The position numbers and the translations under genes were made by a program. From positions 85,452 to 149,451 of the forward strand of contig NW_003546406.1 of NCBI RefSeq assembly GCF_000090795.2: a stretch of 64,000 bases of DNA. Direction: 5' to 3'. Below, piece by piece: positions 1 to 12,398 of the stretch. How positions within the stretch are numbered: position 1 is the stretch's first letter; each line of letters begins with the position of its first letter. The stretch is from Amphimedon queenslandica. Taxonomy: Eukaryota; Porifera; Demospongiae; Haplosclerida; Niphatidae. The notes under the pieces were generated by a model. That model worked only from the letters and a program-made list of their open reading frames with translations, searched no databases and had not been told where the DNA came from.

Positions 1-544
1 GAAAAAGAGATTTGCCAAAAATGTGTGGGATTCCTAGCCCAGGTTATGACAAAAATAAATATACTAGAAGTAACTGTGTAATTTTTATATTTATTACGTA
101 GAATAACTACTTTTTAGGCTAGATTCTAAAGTTCAATATGGCTATTTCAAAGGGTCTCCTTATCTTTAAAGAGCAGTGATTTTAAGGATATCGAACTATT
201 ATAATTTTAATTGTGTAATTAAATGAAATCAGTATCTCAGTATAGTGTTGCATGCAATAGCTGATAAAATTAATTATAAAATTTCACTATGTTTATTATT
301 AGAATTACACCAAATAATATAGAAAAATCATTAAAATGGTGTCACTGAACTCCTATTAATAATAACAAATATAATTCAAGTGTACTGAGCAATCAAAGTT
401 TTGCATTGATAAAGCTACATTTTCGCTAACATGACCTCTTCTATTGGTCCTAGCATATTTAATACGTGCATAAATTTATTGTCCAAGTATAGAAGTGTCT
501 TATAGACAGACTATCCACGAATGATTGTCCTTTACATGGATATT

Positions 545-720
545 TATGGTCCTGTCGGGTCCGCATCAGTTCGTCCGTCCGTCCTTTTTCGGGCGGGGCG
601 GGTCCGTCCGTCCGTCCGCTTTTGAGACCCTACCGCCAAAATTGTATGCCTACTCACGCGCGCACGCACGCGCGAAACATTGGACCGCGCCTACCAATTG
701 GAGGTGTGACTAGGCGCTTG
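545..720. repeat. GC-rich GTCC/CCGTC tandem-rich patch
   Basis: Several copies of the tetramer GTCC occur between about 557 and 620, followed by a CG-rich run (acgcgcgcacgcacgcgcg) near 655-673. This contrasts sharply with the AT-rich surroundings. The open frame across it is repetitive and was not taken as a gene. Confidence 0.5.
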
Positions 721-1129
721 ACAATAATGACTTGTGCTTGTTTGTCAGACTAATGAGACTAGCCTGTACTGTGCCTGGTGTAGCCGTGAAGCTGAGACCA
801 TGCTGGTGTAGCCTATGTAGGTCGAGGTCTACATGCATTTAGGTAAGTTTACCAAACAGTTATTGTTTTTGATTATTTAACAAGCACAGTGCCAGTTTGC
901 CTCATCACTTACTAGATGTAATTAACTAAATTCTTTTTTAATTAAATTTTTTAATTTTGATGAATTTATCTGTAAATGCTATGCAGGAGAGCATTTTATT
1001 GTATATTTATGATTCTATATCAAAATACTTCAGCTATGAAGAATAACACATTATAAAATAGAACAATTTTGCAAAACGTACTATGATGCAATGATTTAAA
1101 TTTTTAAGGGACATAGCTTGAAAAAATTT

Positions 1130-1690
1130 TAGTTGAAATCTGCTCAAACTTTCTACATACCTTAAGGACATCAATATTACAGCAGAAAATTTAATAAAAA
1201 TTTGAGGGTGATTTTTGAGCCATTTTTCCGAAAAAGGATGGGCTATACTTTTAGATTTTGGCACATTTATAAAAATGACCATAGCTCAAAAAAATTAAGT
1301 CGAAATTGGCTCAAACTTTCTACATAGCATAAGGACGTCAATATGTATCAGGAATTGTAATAAAAAACGGGTAATTTTTGAGCCATTTTTCCGAAAAAAG
1401 CATGGGCTATAGTACACGGTATTTTTCAGATTTTGGAATATTTGTAAAAATGACCATAACTTAAAAAATTAAGTTTGGGATTGACTCAAACTTTTTACAT
1501 AGCATAAGGACATCAATGTGTATCAGAAAATGTAATAAAAATTAGGGTGTAATTTTTGAGCCATTTTTTGGAAAAAGCATGGGCATTTTTCAAATTTTGG
1601 AAATTTGCCACAACTTGAAAAATTGAAGTTGGAATTGGCTCAAAGTTTCTACATAGCATAAGGACATTAATACATTTATGTATTAAAAAT
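1130..1690. repeat. Tandem repeat, four diverged copies of a 154-175 bp unit
   Basis: A unit containing a conserved 'tcaaactttctacata...aaggacatcaatatgtatc' core (partly shown) recurs, with the core starting near 1144, 1311, 1486 and 1640. The same family appears near 13970-14300, 27930-28165, 31800-32260, 33480-34075, 48230-49900 and 59590-59930. Confidence 0.75.
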
Positions 1691-4600
1691 TGTGATAATG
1701 TTATGTAGGTCGTTCGCCAAACTTTGGAGCAATTAATTTTTGAAATTAATAAAGAAGTGTAGATAGTATAAGAACATGTAGTTATACACATCAGTTAAAT
1801 GGAGAATTTTATTCTAGCTATTAAAAAAAAATACTCTGTACTACATGTATATCATTTAGCAAAAATTTAAAGCGTATTTAATAATTATTCATTAAAATTC
1901 CAATTGAATTAGAATTTGCTAATACAAATCCATTATTTTGTTTTGTGCTATAGTTTTACGACTGCTAAAGTGCCAATATGAAATCCACTAATTACAAAAG
2001 GCATGTGCAAGGCTTTATAAAAATATAGAATTTTGTCCTATACATATTCTTTGTTGCGTGTTATTTGAATTCCAATTAAAAATGAAATCCAATATTAATT
2101 TTGATTGGAATCTACTCAAACCTGATACATGTGTACATGTAAATGTATAGTTTAAGAACTTGTATTAAGTATTTTTAGCTATTTTTGCTGATGTTATACA
2201 TACATGTACATATACATCTGTATGTAGTACGATAGTACCATAGCAGAGTTTCTTTAGGAAGTTTGGTACCCTAGTCTTGATTAGCTGCATGCCAATCTTG
2301 AAGTTGTGTGATATTATTTTGTCTCTCGGTCAAAATCCTAATATTTTATGTACAATAAAATTAATTAATTTTTAATTACAGACTGTGTAGTCTCTTCCAT
2401 CAACTTCTATAAAGCTCTCCTTATTTGATGTTTTTTTGCCACTGAAAGTTTAAGGCCAATTTTGAGTGTAGCCAATTTCTGAAATCAACCAAGTATGGTT
2501 TAGTGTTCATGTAATGAGAGATTAGCCTTTGGTCCAGATTATATTAGTCATTGAAGGAGGAGGAAGAGAGAGGAGGAGAGAGCAAGAGAGGAAGTACATG
2601 TAGCCTGTATATGCATGTACACATGTACATGTATGTGTATTCACTGTGTGGTTAATTATGTCAACGAAAATGATATGAAAATGTCATTTCTGTGTCTCTG
2701 TCTCTCTATTGAATACCAGCCATTCTTCAAGGGATTATTTGGCATGTTTGATCTTCCCAGAAGGAGGTAGTTATGAGTGTTTGTATGTGCTTGGCAGTTG
2801 ATGCTCTCATTATTTCATTCATTCTCAATGTAATGTTATTTATTTATTGGAAGACCCTTTTGTTTCACTTGTCATGGACTGTCTGTATGTGAAGCTTTAT
2901 CAATGTCTGTCTTTGTTACATTCATGTGAAAAGAAAAACAGCCAGTGTACAAGTTTCTCACTAAGAGTAAACACAACTACTTATTTGACATTCTGTCTGA
3001 CCAGGAGGGACACTACCATGACTTTAATTACATGTACATATGTGTCCATTATTATTGTTACCATCCATGCATGTATCTTAATGTATTGTATTTGATTTCT
3101 TGTTGATGTTATTATGTATTATGCTGGCATATGTATACGGTACTATGTAGTTTGTCATTGGTAAAGTTATCATAGACTGTTGGTTTGCCTGTCTGCATCT
3201 GGCAAGTCATTAAAACACACTGTTCAAAGATAGCAAATGTGTTACTTTTGTAACTGTTTGCCCATTACTGGCAAAAACATTAGCAGTAGGCAACAATTAT
3301 TATGATAACAATTATTAGGATTATACACGGACACACACGCTCCCTCCGTATGTGTGAAGTTTTAATTATTTTCAACATGATAGGCTTTGTTGGGCACGGT
3401 TTGTGTGATTATGCTTGTGAAGGTCAACAACTTTTATTAATGATTGATTGATAATAGCTATGTGTACTTACTTGATGAAATGTCATTCGAGTGGATCTGT
3501 TTTATATTGGCAATGTTTTAGTCATGCGTCGTTGAGTATGTATACACAAGATTTTATTTTCTACCAATCTACCAATATCAGCTATTACATGTAGATTTTT
3601 GTTAATACATGTATGTACATGTACATACATGTATCCTCTGCCCATACATGTACATATAGTGACACATGCAATATACATGCACACATGTAGAGCTTTATTG
3701 GCGTTGATATATTTAGTTTATACATAGATGTACATGTACATGTACTTTATTGTCTTTATTGACTATTGTTTGTCATTAAGCTAGTATTACAGTATATGTA
3801 CTCCACCTATTACGTTATTTCCACAGAATGCATCATAAGACCAAACTGGGTCTGGTCTTATGTTGTGTTCTCTGGAACTGACACAATTATAAAGCTATGT
3901 ATTATAAATCCTGCAAATTAGTTTATATACATGTATTGTAAGTGTATGTCTATTTCGATAGACAAATTGATTGACATTTAGTTTATTTTTAGGTTTGAGT
4001 AGTCAGTTGCTTCATTATATGGCACCTCAATTGTTTGAAGACAGCAATAAATCATAAAAAGGTACGTTATGATTATTAATAATTTCACATTGTTTTCGGT
4101 AAAATGTTTGACTAGTTTCCTGATACATTGTGTGTGTTTGTGTGTTTTATCGATCGATTATACCAGTTGAAACAGAAGCTGTTGTTATCGCCATTGTAAT
4201 TAAGGAACTTAATTGGCAATCCTAGTGTTTCTTTTTGCTATTGTACGTCTCTTCTAACATTGGTCAATGTGGCCTTTTATGTTGATATTTCCTTATCTCT
4301 GTTATGAAAGAATCATAATATCAAAAACAAATACCTTTATTAGATCACACGCCCACTTTTCATGTGTATGAGAGCATCTCTGCCTACACAAGCTTTCCTT
4401 CTTATGCTTCACACACCCTCTTTCTTTCTATTATAGTATCAGTGACCACAGTTTCCACTTTATAATAATATAATGGTATTGACATTACTGACTAAACACA
4501 CAATGACATAACCAAAGCCTCACCCACACAATTACTTGTAAGTGTTTTGATGTTAATGATAATGATTCCGACATAACAATGACGCTTACTATTCAGTAAT

Positions 4601-4700
4601 TGTATTTACTATTTTGAACACAGTGATACAGTGGTATAGTATTGTACTTACTATTGGTGATCGTGTGATCTACTGTAGCTATTGAAATACCTACAATACT

Positions 4701-4741
4701 ATACTATTATATTTACAATACTGTTGTAAATATAATAGTAT
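4701..4741. other. Perfect inverted repeat (hairpin)
   Basis: Exact 18-bp arms at 4701-4718 and 4724-4741 are separated by five bases. Both arms are AT-rich, and no gene signal is attached. Confidence 0.8.
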
Positions 4742-5406
4742 TGTCAATACAATATAGTGTAGTATCGTACTGTACTTACTATTGGTAATTGACTGATTAT
4801 GTGATCTGAATTATTACTAATAGATTATTTATACACATACTCATTTTACCATTAATACTTCTTCTTATATTGTATAGGGTGATAATCGTTGGAGCTGTAG
4901 TGTTAGGGGCTGCTCTATAGTGGTGACTGGTCTTATTGGCTCTTTTCTCATTCTCACTATAAACTTCTTGATTCGTTTTCATCGTCTTCATTAATCCATT
5001 ATTTAATCAATTCTACTATAGTCTGTGTATTTTGTGTAATAAAACAATTAAATCGACAGATGTAGAAACTAAGTTGGAGTTGTTTAACAGTACTGATGAC
5101 ACAGAGTTCTGCTGTTGCAGGTCATTGGTTATTAATTAATTAATTAATATTACTAGTTTCACTTGGCTCTGGCAGCATGTGTAGTGTGGTATTGTTTTTC
5201 TATGGGTAGGAAACATAAATACCACACACACACTTGATAACGAAACTATTAATAATGTATTATATACCAGTAGATCTACCGGTTGCTGTTTTCTATATAG
5301 CCTCCTGTTGGAGCTAGTTGAGCGTGCATTTGCAGCAGCTCCCAAGATCTGCAGTAGTCTAGTTTTCCGAGCCACATTCTCCGCGTTTTTACTCTTATTG
5401 TTTTAA

Positions 5407-7259
5407 ATGATGTCTGCTGTTCGAATGGAGGATCCGGCTAGCTCCAGCAACACGACCAGGACTGCAGTAATAGGAACGTTCTCTTCTCAAGTCATTGCAT
5501 TTGCTCTTTTTGGAAGAGTCTCAAGGCTTTCTTGTGCAGCAGGTGGGCCCAAGAAACTTATTAATTGCATTAGATCATGATTGTCATAAATATTATTGCA
5601 ATCCATTTTATAGAGGAGAGTGCCCCCAGCTTCTCAGACAGCATCAATCAGGTCTCAAAGCAGTTCCCTGATATCCCTGATATTTTTCGCTTTGGGCCAT
5701 CGACTGTGAAATTCCGCTCTGTCGGTGTATTCTGTCGACAGTTTTTGAACCAAGGTCAGAGATTAAACTATGCAGTATTAGCTACTAAATTTTGAAGCAC
5801 AAAAACAACAGATCTATTTTGGATTTGCAAAAGCAATGCTGATTTTACATTAGTCTTTATCATTCCAATGCAGGAGCAGTGTTAGGTCCATTCACTGGAA
5901 GGAAGCTCTCAGTTGAGGAGGTCATTACACTCAAATTGAAATCTTATTGGGAGGTAAGTAGACTCTTGATGGAAGTATTGTGTTTGCTTAGGTAAACCAT
6001 TGAAAAATAATAGGACCATTGTATCAACCCCCTATGTTATCAAATAATAAAGGAAACATTTGAGTTATGATATCATTGGACACCCAAGTTTATTTTATAT
6101 AATTACTCAAATAATGTTGTGTTATTTATACAAAGAAATATTATTTGTTTGTCCCGATCAATTCACTCATTTAAAACAAAATTATGATTATTCATTATGA
6201 AATTATTTTTTGTAAATTCTAGATTCATCAAGATGGCAAGGTCCAGTACTGTGTTGACGGTTCCGATCCACACTATCGTAACTGGATGTACTTCATTCAA
6301 TATGCACGTCATCAGGACGAGCAGAACCTAATGGCCATCCAACACGAAGAGAGAGTCTACTTCAGAGCAGTGAGGGACATACAGCTAGGAGAGGAGCTCC
6401 TGGTCTGGTATGACAAGTATCAGTATGACCTGTACATGGGGATACCTCAGGGATTCAAGGACTCGCTATCTGCAGAAGAAAACAGTGAGCTATTCTTTTT
6501 TACTACTATCTATTGCATACTTGCAACTCTTATATGTTGTGATACATGTATGTTTGCATGCAATTTGAACTATTATCAATGGCACTACTTTTTCTTGCAG
6601 GTCAAGATGATGAAATAGAAGACGATAGTGAAAACGAAGAAATTGAAGTAGAAGAGACAGACGATGAAGATGATGGATTAGAGCAGGAAGCAGGACGACA
6701 ACAACACTCGCCATTCCAGCACACAAATTGTCAACAAAACACGTCATCACCGATTCCAATACACTCAACTCTACCAGGAATATCAGCAGTCACACCATTC
6801 ACTATGTATCACCATACTCCCCATCCCACCCAGCCTCCTTCCATTCCAGGGATTCCCAACGTCCAATGGCTGAAGCCACACGGGATAGGAAATGCACCCC
6901 CTGTCCTCTCAATGCCACCAAACTGGCCTAATTTCCTCCCTCTCTCTCCCACAAATATCGGTAAACCCTCAAACCTCGACATGTTTGAGCGCTGGGCAGA
7001 CGGTACGAGATGGAGGTGTCAGATCTGTCAGAGGATATTCACTTCCCAAGGGAGCCTCCGTGCCCACGCCCGGATACACACCGGAGAGAAGCCGTACCAG
7101 TGCCAGTTCTGTAAGCGAGTCTTCACGCAGGCTTCAACTCTACGCAGTCACGAGAGGCTCCACACCGGAGAGAAGCCGTACAAGTGTGATCACTGCGGGA
7201 AGGCATTCACTCAATCGGCTGGTCTCAGGTCTCACCTCAAGACTCACTCGATGCATTAA
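5407..7259 (+). CDS. PRDM-family protein: PR/SET domain plus three C2H2 zinc fingers
   Basis: Five exons (5407-5542, 5614-5754, 5874-5953, 6223-6484, 6601-7259) join in frame with GT..AG borders to give 425 residues. Residues about 70-195 form a PR/SET domain, recognised by 'NWMYFIQYARHQDEQNLMA' and 'GEELLVWYDKY', which match the core of PRDM proteins. An acidic stretch (about 209-235) and a Pro-rich linker follow. Three standard C2H2 fingers lie at 346-366, 374-394 and 402-422, joined by TGEKPY linkers. PRDM proteins are nuclear transcription or chromatin regulators, some with histone methyltransferase activity; activity here cannot be judged. The start was chosen at the first of two adjacent ATG codons opening exon 1. 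The subfamily was not assigned. The gene converges on SPOUT1, with 294 bp between stop codons. Confidence 0.9.
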
Positions 7260-7553
7260 TGATGCATAAACAAGGATATTGAGAACAATTGACTATATAC
7301 TCTATACATTCACACACCACCATGTTTGTCTATCACTTATTTAACCAGTATACTTTAATTTTGTCTCTTGTGCTTTTCTTGCTTGTTTCACTTTTTCAAT
7401 GTAAGAATACCAGTTTTGAGAAACACACTTCAACCAACAATGGGGCACCTTGCGTAATCATTTTGACGGAATAATGTGTCCTTTTAGAGCCGAGAGTGAG
7501 ATAGTAATAGCTTCCTATACACAAATGCAAACAATAAATTAATATCCATTCAG

Positions 7554-10500
7554 TCAGTTTACTTCAGTTCTTATTGTTCTGCTTCCTTGATGGGTGCAGG
7601 TGTTTAGGTAAAAGTGAAACAAAGATCTAACATCATCCACCTCCAGAGTCCTGTCCTTCTCCAAGCTATACTCCAGCCCATGCTGACCACCAAAAACAAT
7701 TAAAAGATGCCTAAGAGATAACACTACAATAACAAATGAGCTGAACCACCTGTTGACTTAGGGCCTAGACACCAATTAAGACCTAAAATCCTAAAGGTGG
7801 ATATACTAGACGTAACAATGTTACGTTGATGCTGGAGTTGAATTTGGTTCAACTCAAGGATAAAGCATGCGTCAAAATGTCAAATTGCTCACAATTAAAA
7901 AAGAATCAAATTCAATCAATGCTACGCTGGGCTAGCCTAATATTGTAAATCAACCTTTAGTCTATAAACGTGCAGAGTATGTTAGGAAATATCAAAAGCT
8001 AAAAATTTTAACAAAAGTTGCTTTTAGAATTTTAACTAAAGGGGGCAAATCGATTTGTTTAGGATGTGAACACATAACTGAATTTTGCACCACTAATTCA
8101 ATAAATCAAGTTTAAGGGGACAGGGTAATTGCTCAAATCCCAAGCTAGTATTAAATTTAACATAACCTTAGGCTGTAATGTCTGCATGGCATGAATGAGC
8201 CTTTACTTGTATTGAGGGAAAGGTAGGACACTATCAATAGGATCACCTCTCTCTGATGTACCAATGATAACATCATAGCTCTCCTACAAAATAAAAACAC
8301 AATTATTTTGAAGGCAACTTATTATTATAATGAAAGTATACACTATAGACAAGTGGCTATTAGAACTAATAATAGCAACAATAATAATAATAACAATAAT
8401 AATAATAATGATAACAATAGCATATAAAAGAAGGGAACAGGTGGTTTGATATAGAATAACAACGATACATTGAGCAACCAACTGAAACAACAAGTTACAA
8501 CAAACACTGGTACATTACATAACAATAATCTACCATCACTACTATAACACATAAGGCTGTAATGGACTTAAATGTACATGTATAATAATCATCAACTATC
8601 AGTAGGTATGTACATGTACAATGTACATGGACTGTGTAAACAATGGTGGTTATAGAATTATTTATGGCAGTGCTTGACTTATGGGAAATGTAAATAGAGG
8701 CAGCAAAGGGCAATGGTATCATTATTACAGATCGACCTTTTGATGTATCACCTTCAAACACTTTCATATTGCATCATGTCACAAAAATGACCAAATAAAA
8801 ATACAAAACAGAAAGACCACAAAAATAATTATAACATTTATCAGTACATGTACGTCTTATTTAATAAACAAAACTATATTGAAAAATAAATCTATATGAT
8901 TCCTTGTCACTATAATCTTTCCATCTTTAATACAAATACGAACTACAGTAAAGTACATGTACATGTTACATGATTACACATACATATGTACACAATGTAC
9001 ATATACATGTATACATACTTATGCGTCCTATTCTGTATATGTGACCATATTTGACAAAAGGTACCTCATGGCAGATTTTAAAATTCATTTATGTAATGGA
9101 AAATATCAACCTGTGAGTGCTCTGTTGAACAACCATTGCTTCTAAAAGTTACAGAGTAACTTTTTGCATCCTGTGGAGTAATTTTATGATAAATGGATCT
9201 CAGGAAATTGGATTTTTTTGGCTATAAAGACAAATTTCACTACCCGCCATAAGGTACCTTTTGTCAATTATGGTCACATATTATTATAAATGTAAAGAAC
9301 AGAAAGAGTCTGCATTTATTGATCATAAATATATGTACATGTAAGTTATGTCTAATGAATAATAATTACACTGACGTAAGTAAAGAATTATATACGTACT
9401 ATTACGACGACACTCCTTTACAACGCATAACTAGCTAAATGTATGATGTAAAATAAAAAGTAAACATACACACACAAATCATTTTGTGTTCAGAGACGTA
9501 CATTATCAAAACAAACTACTTATAATTATGATATTCTACCTACAATTTGTTGTGTATCTAGTCCCAGTGTACATGCTCAGTTAGTGTATACAAAAAGAGA
9601 GAAAAGGAACTAGGAATAAAAAGTAGAGAGACAGTTATCCAAACACTTTGATGAAAGATTGCTCAAAGTAAGAATTTGTCAATAATAACTCAAATAAAGA
9701 AGGAAAATCAACAAAAAGGCTTTTCCTCGTTTTTAGACTATCATAATTAAACACAAACAAACAAACAGTGACATACCATCTCACCATTCGACGCGAGACA
9801 AAAGCAGCTAAAAAAAACATCTCATTTTACATGCACACATACAAGTACATATACATGTATGTACATGTACATGTACATCTTACTTACATTTACATGTACA
9901 TGTATAATAAAGATTACAGTGCAGCCCTTTTTGGAAAAAATTACATGTATGCAGCATTTTTACTAAAAAATATTTGGCAGGCTAAAGGTGATTTTTACAT
10001 ATCACACAACCCACTTACAGTATTGATAGGCTAGTAAATATTGGCAAGGATAGAGAAGCACTTGCTAACTTTATTTATTAGCAAAAGTGGATAATAGTAT
10101 CCACAAACTGTACTCTTGTTTTAAAAACATTAATATGGATGGCTACTTGTTATAATATATGGACTCTTAATATAGAATAACTACAGTTTCCATCAGTATG
10201 TACATGTATTGCGCTGTGTGTGTACATGTACATGTACATGTATATAAGCTTCTGCACAATAGTGTACAATACATACATGTACATGTATCCATATGTTAAA
10301 CTGGAGTATATGCATGTACATGTACATGCACATCTTAATTCATATAAAAACTTCAACACGTACGTGTACATATACAATGTACATGCAAAATATATGTACA
10401 TAAAAGTGAATAATACCTGTAACTGTAAGCTACAACTGTACAAGTACAATAAAGATTAGTAAAAAATATTATTATAATTCTAAGTCTAAAGGATACAGTG

Positions 10501-12350
10501 ATGATCAATAAAATGCCAGCAAAAGCAAAGCATAAATTCCTGTACAGTACCTTGTATGAGCTGCTAGTGAAGACTTCACCAAAACTCCGAGCATACCTAA
10601 CCTGGTATCCCCAATAGATACCTTTAGATGTCAATGGAATCGAAGGAGCCACTATTTTTCCTCTAAGATTATTTCCTATGATGACAATAATAATTAACTC
10701 TTGAGATTAGATAATGGACCTCAACTGAGGTTTCATTTACAGTTTACTAGTACACTGTTGTTTTAAGTAATGCTACACACAATATCTACAATGGACTTAG
10801 AACAATCACTGGGCTTTCCTTTTTCAATATCCCATTACAGTAGAGATAGAAACAGCCTGATAATAGGACACTTTTGGAATATAAAGTAAAGGCATTATCA
10901 CAATTATTTCAAACCACTGATTACTAAACTGAGCTTTATCATTACACAGCAGAATAACTTGTTGATACATGTACTTTAATAGTAAAATGGGAGAGATTAA
11001 ATTTAGTGACATTTAGTTTAGGAGAGGACACTATACCCAACTCTTGTCAATAGTCAGACCTCAGAGTGCTAGCCACAGTCGGTTACTAAAAGTGGATTCT
11101 CAATATGACGCATGTGCGTCCGTCACAACCGGAAGTGCTGTATAAACCAATGGGAGCATGCACCAATGCGTCAGATTAGAAAACATTTCTATTCTGATGC
11201 ATTGATGCATTTTCCCACTGGTTTATACAGCACTTCCGGTCATGACGCTAGCGCATGAAAAGCAACATGTCACATTAAGAACCCACCTTAACTCCTAGTC
11301 TGCCTACTGCCTAGACTTCTTTCCTTGCATCTCACCCTCAATCCTTCTGTTCACGACTCAGAACACCAATTATCATTCCATGCAACAATAGTACATGTGT
11401 GTGCGTGTGCTTAAAGAAGTTCATAGATGTGTATGCAAGCTCTAGGTTTGATTATTAATTGTGGGCATGGTTTGTGGTGGGACTTACGTCTACTCATAAC
11501 GTAATTCAGGGCTGTTATGGCAGACAGATGGCATTATCATGGCAGGCTGTCTGGCCTTAAGAACCAGAACTGGGGGTTAAAATACCGTATAGCGGGAAAT
11601 TTTGGAGGGACTAAAATTTGGCAAATTGCTAAATTTTGGTGATTGGCGGATTTTAATTTGGCGAATTGGTGGCCACGTGCCATTGAGCATGCGTATAATG
11701 GCTCAAAATGGCGGGTTTAATTTTGGCGAATGGCTATCAAAATGCCAAATTCGCCAAATTTAATTCCCTCCAAAATTTCCCGCTATATGGTACTTTAATG
11801 GATCCAATTAACTCTCTCCTCTCAGCCTACCTACCTTGTCTACGCTAGTTTTTAAAGGTATGTGTGCTGATTTTTAAGGGGAATCTTGTATAAGGCTTAG
11901 AATCTGATGTGATGTCTGTTGACAGGTGATGTGTATTACATGTAGTACTTTTGTCTAATGTACAAAAGGTGTACGGATAACTAGAGTCAGTGTGTATATC
12001 AATATACATGCATCTACATGTACATGCATGACAGGTGTGTGTGAGGCTAGGGTGTGTGAGAGTTTAGGGTATGTGTGAGGGTTTGGGGTGTATCTGAGGT
12101 ACATGTACATGTACAACACATGTTAGACTTACCAACAATGTACGTGTACATGTCTCTATTAAACATGTAATTGAAACCCTCTAAGACTGTCTGCTCAGAC
12201 CATGTGGTTAACATAACAATTACCATTGATTAAGGTAGGGTCTGGTTCAACAACACTTAATTAATAATTATTATTTACAATTCCTATTAATAAGGCTTGG
12301 GTATATGTACATGTATTTTGAGAAAAGTATTGAAGATGCATTATACTCAA

Positions 12351-12398
<48 letters not shown>

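Larger units (their letters stand above)
1..5406. other. Gene-poor AT-rich region
   Basis: No coding exon could be supported on either strand. The region holds a GC-rich patch (about 545-720), a four-copy tandem repeat (1130-1690), scattered TACATG-hexamer runs and an exact hairpin at 4701-4741. Open frames here are short, low in complexity and lack family-like motifs. A short exon-like stretch near 2719-2795 is listed under rejected items. Confidence 0.6.

Noticed and set aside
2719-2795. Exon-like stretch after a 'taccag' acceptor encoding a short C-terminus ending DLPRRR
   Set aside because: No upstream exon, no family match and only 16 or so codons; chance cannot be excluded.
6490-7269. 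Alternative frames over the PRDM last exon
   Set aside because: Shadows of the zinc-finger exon; only one frame gives the C2H2 pattern and spliced continuity.
8284-8552. Two overlapping Ile/Leu-rich minus-strand frames
   Set aside because: They come from an AAT microsatellite. Only 8207-8283, just beside them, is a real SPOUT1 exon.
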